Below are positions 5,787 to 10,516 of a stretch of DNA of 10,516 bases, one piece after another. How positions within the stretch are numbered: the first letter of the stretch is position 1; each line of letters starts with the position of its first letter. The position numbers and the translations under genes are program-made. Under the pieces are notes generated by a model. It made no database searches and was not told where the DNA came from. It saw only the letters and a list, made by a program, of their open reading frames with translations. This stretch comes from JANWWM01 sp046719715 (lineage in GTDB: Bacteria > Bacteroidota > Chlorobiia > Chlorobiales > Thermochlorobacteraceae): contig JBDNCJ010000082.1 in NCBI GenBank assembly GCA_046719715.1, positions 1 to 10,516 on the forward strand, in the 5' to 3' direction.

Positions 5787-6665
5787 TTAATCCGTAAGCA
5801 CGCCCATTTGCCCCGTCTGAAATTCATAGAAGGCACGCTCTAACTCCACCTCGCTGTTCATCACGAAGGGACCGTAACGCGCAACAGGCTCGTTGAGCGG
5901 TTTGCCTGAAAAGAAAATAAACTCTGCAGGTTCTTCTGCTGACGGATTAACAAGCATCACACGGTCGCCGTCTTTGTCAAGCAAAGGCAATACGCCGCGC
6001 GCGACTTCAAGCTCGCCGATTTGGAACGCTCCGGAAAGCGGATATAGGAACGTGTTGTGTTCTTGATGCACGGCGACTTCCACTGTCGCCTTTGGAGCAA
6101 GGGTATAATGATGATACTCGACCGGCGTGTGCGGCTGAATCGGGGAAGTTATTCCAAACGCACTTCCAACAAGAATTTTAACGGAAAATCCTTCGCCATG
6201 GTAAGTTGGAATTTCAGATGCGCGGATTTCTTGGTAGCCGGGCTCGATATTCTTTTTCGATGCAGGCAAATTAATCCAAACTTGAAAGCCTTGCCAAATC
6301 CCGCCGTTGCGCTTGAGGTCGTCGGACGGCTGTTCTTTATGGACAATGCCTCGCCCCGCCGTCATCCATTGCACGTCGCCTTCGTTCAGTGCGGCTTTAT
6401 TTCCGAGAGAATCTTCATGCGTCATCGCGCCTTTGAGCACGTAACTTAAAATCTCAAACCCCTTGTGCGGATGCGGCGGTGTGCCTTTGGCTTCGCCGGG
6501 AAGAAGGGGACGCGGCGGAAGTTCATCTAAGAGCAAAAACGGATCGATGAAAGAAAGCCCGCGACGCGGAAACGCACGATTAACAATAAACCCTTCGCCT
6601 TCCATAACGGATTGAATCGGGTAGACGATTTTTACAGATGCGCTCTTTTTTGCAACGTCGGTCAT
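5787..6665 (-). CDS. Pirin-family bicupin protein
   Basis: Pirins are iron-binding double-cupin proteins, variously reported as quercetin dioxygenases, redox sensors or metabolic co-regulators. This 292-residue protein has the family metal site in the N-terminal cupin: H65 and H67 in PPHPHKGFE, then H109 and E111 in GDVQWMTAGRGIVHKEQP, matching H56, H58, H101 and E103 of human pirin. The C-terminal cupin (about 185-280) ends with the usual FFSGKPLNEPVARYGPFVMNS. No signal peptide is present, so it is cytoplasmic. The ATG at 6665 is chosen because AAAGGA lies 9 nt upstream (6675-6680 on the opposite strand); an upstream ATG at 6719 lacks this and adds atypical residues. It follows yceI by 97 bp and precedes the MarR gene, so it probably belongs to one transcript. 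The intact metal site suggests an active oxygenase or redox sensor; the substrate is unknown. Confidence 0.93.
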   Translation of the reverse strand: MTDVAKKSASVKIVYPIQSVMEGEGFIVNRAFPRRGLSFIDPFLLLDELPPRPLLPGEAKGTPPHPHKGFEILSYVLKGAMTHEDSLGNKAALNEGDVQWMTAGRGIVHKEQPSDDLKRNGGIWQGFQVWINLPASKKNIEPGYQEIRASEIPTYHGEGFSVKILVGSAFGITSPIQPHTPVEYHHYTLAPKATVEVAVHQEHNTFLYPLSGAFQIGELEVARGVLPLLDKDGDRVMLVNPSAEEPAEFIFFSGKPLNEPVARYGPFVMNSEVELERAFYEFQTGQMGVLTD

Positions 6666-6693
6666 TTTGCTTATTCCTTTCTCGTTTCGTTCC

Positions 6694-6725
6694 GCCCCAA
6701 TGGCAAAGCGTTTCACCATTGAGGC
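6694..6725 (-). other. Intercistronic hairpin between yceI and pirin genes
   Basis: CAATGG (6698-6703) pairs with CCATTG (6716-6721) around a 12 nt loop. GCC (6694-6696) pairs with GGC (6723-6725) after one mismatch, giving a 9 bp stem. No T tract follows in the minus-strand direction, so it does not look like a terminator. Such hairpins can protect or separate the message of the upstream gene, which would allow more yceI than pirin product. Chance is possible. Confidence 0.3.
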
Positions 6726-6762
6726 AGAACCGTTTGATGATAAACAGTTGGCGAGGAAGCCG

Positions 6763-7359
6763 TTACGACTTCTTCACAACTTCGATATTAGCAGTGATGT
6801 TGACGGTTTCGCCGACAAGCAAGCCGCCGTTGTCGAGCGTCTTGTTCCAAGTCAATCCGAAATCGAGGCGATTGACTGCGCCAGAGAGTTTGAACGCGCC
6901 GACGGTTTGACCCCAAGGGCTTTTCGCCGTGCCTTTGAAGAGAACATCGAGCTCAACGCTCTTCGTGACGCCGTGCATGGTCAGGTCGCCGACGAGTTTA
7001 TACTTATTGCCATCAACTTTTTTGAACGACTTACTCTTGAAGGTGATTGTGGGATATTTTGCGACGTCGAAGAAATCCGCGCCTTTCAAATGTCCGTCTC
7101 GCTTTTCATCTTCGGTGTTGATGCTGGCGGCGTCAATCGTGAATGCGATTTCAGCGTCGGTAAAGTCGTCGCTCTTGGCTTTGAGTTCGCCGTCGAACTT
7201 CTTGAACTTTCCTGTCGCTTCGGAAACGACAAGGTGCGAGACGCTGAACGACACGTCGGAGTGTGAGCCGTCAATCGTCCAAGTGCTTTGCGCAAACGCG
7301 CTATTGGTGCCAACGGAAATGAAGAGCGCAACCAAAAAAGATGCAAGTGATGGTTTCAT
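6763..7359 (-). CDS. YceI-family periplasmic lipid-binding-like protein
   Basis: YceI proteins are lipocalin-like beta-barrels that bind polyisoprenoid or amphiphilic molecules in the periplasm; several are induced by acid, alkali or other stress. The 198-residue precursor starts with a clear Sec signal: K2, a hydrophobic stretch 5-17, and cleavage likely after A21-F-A23 before Q24. The mature part begins STWTIDGSHSDVSFSVSHLVVSEATGKF and contains the family pattern INTEDEKRDGHLKGADFFDVAKYPTITFKS, LTMHGVTKSVEL and a FGLTWNK segment near the end. Length is usual. No Shine-Dalgarno site precedes the ATG. It is the first gene of the minus-strand block with pirin and marR, and two tandem TGTTGTAACA palindromes lie 38-64 bp upstream, suggesting MarR-type control. 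The ligand is unknown. Confidence 0.95.
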   Translation of the reverse strand: MKPSLASFLVALFISVGTNSAFAQSTWTIDGSHSDVSFSVSHLVVSEATGKFKKFDGELKAKSDDFTDAEIAFTIDAASINTEDEKRDGHLKGADFFDVAKYPTITFKSKSFKKVDGNKYKLVGDLTMHGVTKSVELDVLFKGTAKSPWGQTVGAFKLSGAVNRLDFGLTWNKTLDNGGLLVGETVNITANIEVVKKS

Positions 7360-7571
7360 GTGTAGAATGAAAATGATGTTAAAAAAAATAAATTAGTGTT
7401 ACAACAAATAATGTTACAACATTTATTTGTAAAAAGTTTCGCAGTTCTAAAATAACTTTTCATGAGGGCGTTAATTAACTTTACGACGATTAACTTTGCA
7501 TCAATCGCCTTTGTTGCGCCGATTGCCGATGGGGTTGGAGCAACGGGGCAGAACGACATTCACGAGAATTG
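7360..7571. other. Divergent promoter region between yceI and the CNNM/CorC gene
   Basis: This 212 bp region separates two divergent genes and must carry both starts. Its yceI side is very AT-rich, with an eight-A run (7381-7388) and the tandem palindromes. Its right side has three TAACTTT copies (7453-7459, 7476-7482, 7491-7497), the last two 15 bp apart. No hairpin with a T tract is seen. Short open frames here look like chance. Confidence 0.45.
7397..7423 (-). promoter_or_regulatory. Tandem palindromic operator candidate upstream of yceI
   Basis: Read on the yceI strand, the 10-mer TGTTGTAACA (TGTT-GT-AACA) occurs twice, at 7412-7421 and 7397-7406, exactly 15 bp apart. The distal copy extends to the 14 bp perfect dyad AATGTT-GT-AACATT (7410-7423). 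Dyads of this size are typical of MarR-family binding, and a MarR gene ends this same block. The sites sit in the AT-rich promoter region, 38-64 bp before the start codon. The link to this MarR protein is inference. The promoter boxes themselves could not be assigned with confidence. Confidence 0.5.
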
Positions 7572-8903
7572 ATGGAGATAGATTTATCGGATTTTTTGTT
7601 AGGCGTCGCGCCGCTCATCATCGCTCTTCCGATTCTACTTGGATTTTCCGCATTTTTTTCCGCAAGTGAGGTTGCCTTTTTCTCGTTAAAAAGCACCACC
7701 GTATCTGAACGCACGCCAAGCGACGAAAAGTTTGCAAAAATTCAATCGTTGCTTGAAACTCCGAAACGTCTTTTGGCGACGATGCTGATTGGCAATACGC
7801 TTGCCAATGCCGCTCTTGTGATTACATCGGTTGTGCTTACGGAAAGATGGATGAGGGAGAAGGCGTTGCCAAACGAGGGAGACATAGTGCTTCTGACGCT
7901 TGCGCTCGTGGTATTCACCGTTGCGTTATTCATTTTGATGTTCGGCGAGATTGCACCAAAAATTTTTGCGGCGAAATACCCTGAAGCCATTGCTGCGCGG
8001 GTGGTGCGGGTTGTTAGTTTTTTTCAAATTCTTTTTTACCCCTTCACCGAAGCGATGATTCAAGGCTCAAAGTTTTTGGAGTCGCTGGTGATTAGATTGA
8101 AACTGCAAGTGCGCGGAAAGAAGGAATTTTCCGACGAAGAAATTCAAGTCATCGCCGAACTCGGCATCGAGCGGGCGAATTTAGAGCAAACCGAAAAACG
8201 GTTGATTGACGGCGTACTCGACTTTCGCGAAAAGCCCGTGCGCAAAATCATGACGCCGCGCACCGACATCGTCGCCATTGACGTAGAAACTTCCATTCAA
8301 GAGGCAATCGAGTTGGTCGTTAAAACCAAACGCTCGCGTTTGCCGCTTTACGAAGAAAATCTCGACCGCATTTTAGGGGTTATTTATGCAAAGGATTTGG
8401 TCAAGTATATGAGCACGCGCAAAAAGTTTGATAAAGCGCAGTGGCTCAAAATTGCACGACAACCGATTTTCGTGCCCGAATCACAGCACTTAGACGATGT
8501 GTTGAGAGAGTTTCAAAAAACGCGGATGCACCTTGCTGTTGTCGTTGATGAATACGGCGGAACAGCGGGCATTGCCACGCTCGAAGACGTCATCGCGGAA
8601 ATCGTCGGCGAACTTTCACCCTCTCAAAAAACGGAAGAGCAACTTCATAAAGCCTTTCAGGACGGAACGGTTTGGTTTGATGCCGGCATCTCGCTTGAAG
8701 AAGCCAGCGAGATTTTGGGCAAACCGCTCGCACAGTTTCAAGTCGGCGATGAGCAAAGTTATGACACGCTCGGCGGATTTATCATGCACTTTACCGGCGA
8801 GATTCCTGACGAAAAACAGCGCGTCCGATATAACGACTTGGAATTTGAAATTGAAAAACTCGACGGAAATCGGATTTTGAGCGTCTTCGTACGAAAAGTT
8901 TAA
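7572..8903 (+). CDS. CNNM/CorC-HlyC family membrane protein (DUF21, CBS pair, CorC_HlyC)
   Basis: This inner-membrane family is linked to magnesium or cobalt efflux or tolerance; older annotations call it hemolysin. The 443-residue protein has three parts in the usual order. A DUF21 transmembrane domain (about 8-190) has hydrophobic segments near 10-30, 65-85 and 105-125 and family motifs FFSASEVAFFSL, MLIGNTLANAAL and FGEIAPKIFA. A cytoplasmic CBS pair starts at M227 (IMTPRTDIVAID) and ends with VVDEYGGTAGIATLEDVIAEIVGE (D326-E327-Y328-G329-G330, E338-D339). A CorC_HlyC domain runs from about 355 to 440. I chose ATG 7572; a TTG directly before it adds one residue. The ribosome site is weak. 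Length and architecture are complete. The M28 peptidase starts 39 bp downstream on the same strand, so the two may be co-transcribed, though they have no clear functional tie. GldE-type gliding proteins share this architecture, but nothing here supports that role. Confidence 0.92.
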   Translation: MEIDLSDFLLGVAPLIIALPILLGFSAFFSASEVAFFSLKSTTVSERTPSDEKFAKIQSLLETPKRLLATMLIGNTLANAALVITSVVLTERWMREKALPNEGDIVLLTLALVVFTVALFILMFGEIAPKIFAAKYPEAIAARVVRVVSFFQILFYPFTEAMIQGSKFLESLVIRLKLQVRGKKEFSDEEIQVIAELGIERANLEQTEKRLIDGVLDFREKPVRKIMTPRTDIVAIDVETSIQEAIELVVKTKRSRLPLYEENLDRILGVIYAKDLVKYMSTRKKFDKAQWLKIARQPIFVPESQHLDDVLREFQKTRMHLAVVVDEYGGTAGIATLEDVIAEIVGELSPSQKTEEQLHKAFQDGTVWFDAGISLEEASEILGKPLAQFQVGDEQSYDTLGGFIMHFTGEIPDEKQRVRYNDLEFEIEKLDGNRILSVFVRKV

Positions 8904-8930
8904 CTCGAACAAGAACATTTAACCAAACAT

Positions 8931-8937
8931 AAAGGAG
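8931..8937 (+). promoter_or_regulatory. Strong Shine-Dalgarno site of the M28 peptidase gene
   Basis: AAAGGAG lies 5 nt before ATG 8943 and is the best ribosome-binding site in the window. It fixes the start of the peptidase just before its signal peptide. Confidence 0.8.
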
Positions 8938-8942
8938 CATCA

Positions 8943-10516
8943 ATGAAGCGAATCGTCATCGTTCTACTTCTCGTCTGTCTTCAACGCGCCGTTGCGCAAG
9001 AGCCCGTCGACACCGCGTTCATCGCCAAGCTCAAAGACGAAGGCTTGAACCGCTCACAAGTAATGGACATCGCCAGCATGCTCACCGATGTGTATGGACC
9101 GAGGCTCACCGGCTCAAAGCAACTGCTTCGTGCAAACGAGTGGACGAAGTCGCAGTTTGAGCAGTGGGGATTGAAGAATGCCAAGTTGGAGGCGTGGTCA
9201 CCGTTCGGAAAAGGCTGGGAATTAAAACGCTACTCGCTCACGGCAAGAACGCCCTTCACAACGTTTCCCGTGATGTCGTTTCCAAAAGCATGGTCAGAAG
9301 GCAAGCGCGGCAAGGGCGAGGTGATTTTTCTTGATGTTCGAGACGAAGAAGATTTCAAAAAATACAAGGGGAAATTGCGCGGCAAGTTCGTGATGATTTC
9401 CGATTATGAAGCGCCAAAGTTCAATGATAAGCCCATCGCCAAGCGGCACGATTCTGAATCGCTCTTGGGGCTTGCGAATGCAACCGTCGCCGCACCGTCT
9501 AAGGAACGCTTTCAACTCTCCCCCGAAGCCTTGAAGCGTCAACAGCTCAATTACCTTCGTATGCAATTTCTCTTCGACGAAAAACCACTCGCCGTTTTGG
9601 ATTTGACCTATCGCGGCACGGCGGGCTCGGTTTCGCTCTCCAACGCCTCGATGCCAATTCAGCCAAGCCAAAATTGGCGCGACCGTCCGCGTCCGTATCG
9701 CACCAAAGATGGCACCGTGCTCACGCAAATTTCGCTCAACCCTGAACACTACGGGCGGCTCTATCGCTTGCTCCAAAAAAACATCAAGGTTGAATTGGAG
9801 TTGGACATGCAAGTGGAAACTTACGACGCGACCGAATGCTTCAACACGGTTGCCGAAATTGAGGGCACGGATTTGAAAGAAGAAATCGTCATGCTCGGTG
9901 CGCATTTGGATTCATGGCACAGCGGCACAGGCGCGACCGACAACGCCGCTGGCAGTGCTATCATGATGGAAGCCATTCGGCTCTTGAAAGCCACGGGCGT
10001 TCAGCCGCGCCGAACAATTCGCATCGCGCTCTGGTCGGGCGAAGAACAAGGCTTACTCGGTTCTGCCGCCTACGTCAAAAAGCATTTCGGCAATACGCCC
10101 GACTATCTCGCCATCAGCGACGAGGGCAAAGGCGACGATACGCTCTATGTAACGCCGAACTACGAAAAGTTTTCCGCTTACTTCAATGTCGATAACGGCG
10201 GCGGACACATTCGCGGCGTCTACTTACAACAAAACGAAGCATGCCGCTCCATCTTCCGCGCTTGGCTCGAACCCTTCAAAGCATGGAACGCAACCACCGT
10301 CTCGCTTTCCAATACCGGCGGCACCGACCATCTTTCCTACGACGCGATTGGATTGCCCGGCTTTCAATTCATTCAAGACCCAATGGAATATGGCACTTGG
10401 ACGCACCACTCCAACATGGACACCTACGAGCGATTTGTTGAAGAAGACATGAAACATAACGCCATCATTGTTGCCAGTTTCGTTTATCACGCCGCGATGC
10501 GCGATGAAAAATTGCC
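8943..10516 (+). CDS. Secreted M28-family zinc peptidase with PA-like insert, 3' end cut by the window edge
   Basis: M28 peptidases are two-zinc amino- or carboxypeptidases. This one is exported: a signal peptide (K2-R3, hydrophobic 4-13) with likely cleavage after A16-V-A18 before Q19. C12 lacks a proper lipobox, so a lipoprotein is unlikely. The catalytic domain shows the full zinc set: H321 and D333 (GAHLDSWHSGTGATDN), the catalytic pair E367-E368 (WSGEEQGLLGS), D393 (AISDEG) and H463 (GGTDHLSYD). Residues about 110-280 form a PA-like insert with GEVIFLDVRDEEDFKKYKGK and the strand-helix LNPEHYGRLYRLLQ, as in other ~520-residue members. 524 residues are visible, ending MRDEKL, where relatives are nearly finished, so only a few residues are lost. 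It probably acts in the periplasm or outside the cell on peptides for nutrition. It may share a transcript with the CNNM gene 39 bp upstream. Confidence 0.94.
   Translation, partial: MKRIVIVLLLVCLQRAVAQEPVDTAFIAKLKDEGLNRSQVMDIASMLTDVYGPRLTGSKQLLRANEWTKSQFEQWGLKNAKLEAWSPFGKGWELKRYSLTARTPFTTFPVMSFPKAWSEGKRGKGEVIFLDVRDEEDFKKYKGKLRGKFVMISDYEAPKFNDKPIAKRHDSESLLGLANATVAAPSKERFQLSPEALKRQQLNYLRMQFLFDEKPLAVLDLTYRGTAGSVSLSNASMPIQPSQNWRDRPRPYRTKDGTVLTQISLNPEHYGRLYRLLQKNIKVELELDMQVETYDATECFNTVAEIEGTDLKEEIVMLGAHLDSWHSGTGATDNAAGSAIMMEAIRLLKATGVQPRRTIRIALWSGEEQGLLGSAAYVKKHFGNTPDYLAISDEGKGDDTLYVTPNYEKFSAYFNVDNGGGHIRGVYLQQNEACRSIFRAWLEPFKAWNATTVSLSNTGGTDHLSYDAIGLPGFQFIQDPMEYGTWTHHSNMDTYERFVEEDMKHNAIIVASFVYHAAMRDEKL

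Noticed and set aside
6666..6719. Upstream ATG (6719) extending pirin by 18 residues
   Set aside because: The inner ATG at 6665 has a good AAAGGA site at 9 nt, and the outer start falls at an intercistronic hairpin.
6667..7266. Plus-strand 199-codon open frame across yceI
   Set aside because: It is antisense to a complete YceI protein with signal peptide and has no recognisable motif.
7453..7497. Three TAACTTT copies before the CNNM/CorC gene
   Set aside because: The unit is short and AT-rich with uneven spacing (23 and 15 bp), so it is weak evidence for a regulatory array.
8943..9000. Lipoprotein signal in the M28 peptidase (cysteine at residue 12)
   Set aside because: The residue before C12 is valine and the core is too short; the AVA-Q cleavage site fits an ordinary Sec signal better.
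9294..9905. Minus-strand 203-codon open frame inside the M28 peptidase gene
   Set aside because: It is antisense to a coding region with intact catalytic residues; long antisense frames are common in such codon-biased genes.

Overview
This 10.5 kb window looks like ordinary chromosome from a member of the Bacteroidota/Chlorobiota group, most likely a Chlorobi or Ignavibacteria-like lineage. This is inferred from protein character and not proven. The enoyl-ACP reductase has the Bacteroidota-style ending (LTRKVTMQNL). One enzyme ends in a domain that looks like a type IX secretion sorting domain. The MarR regulator is of the kind found in that group, and a stand-alone receiver-AraC protein resembles the output half of Bacteroidota hybrid regulators. 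Some starts have clear Shine-Dalgarno sites (AAAGGAG, AAAGGA, GAGG) and others have none. I see no transposase, phage gene, CRISPR array, tRNA or rRNA.

Layout. Positions 1-755 (minus) hold fabI, cut by the left edge. Across a 139 bp divergent gap are a plus-strand alpha/beta-hydrolase esterase (895-2328) with an N-terminal glycogen-binding-like E-set domain, then a response regulator with an AraC-type DNA-binding domain (2417-3427). A 367 bp gene-free gap follows. It holds a long bulged stem and, at its 3' end, a convincing intrinsic terminator only 72 bp before an ATP-grasp ligase (3795-5000). The ligase is tail to tail, 3 bp apart, with a minus-strand block. That block reads yceI (7359-6763), pirin (6665-5787), a possible small protein (5739-5584) and a MarR regulator (5453-5004), and it is probably one transcription unit. 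On the far side of a 212 bp divergent region with repeated palindromes lie a plus-strand CNNM/CorC-type membrane protein (7572-8903) and a secreted M28 zinc peptidase (8943 onward), cut by the right edge.

How the genes fit together. The yceI-pirin-marR block reads as a small stress- or ligand-responsive unit: a periplasmic lipocalin-like protein, a cytoplasmic cupin and a probable autoregulator. A candidate operator with two TGTTGTAACA palindromes lies in front of yceI. The remaining genes are housekeeping or general metabolism (lipid synthesis, peptide breakdown, ion handling) and have no obvious shared pathway.

I found no clear new multi-gene defence or mobile system. The items most worth a second look are the structured, terminator-ended non-coding region before the ATP-grasp gene, the tandem palindromes before yceI, and the sorting-type C-terminal domain on an esterase that lacks a visible signal peptide.
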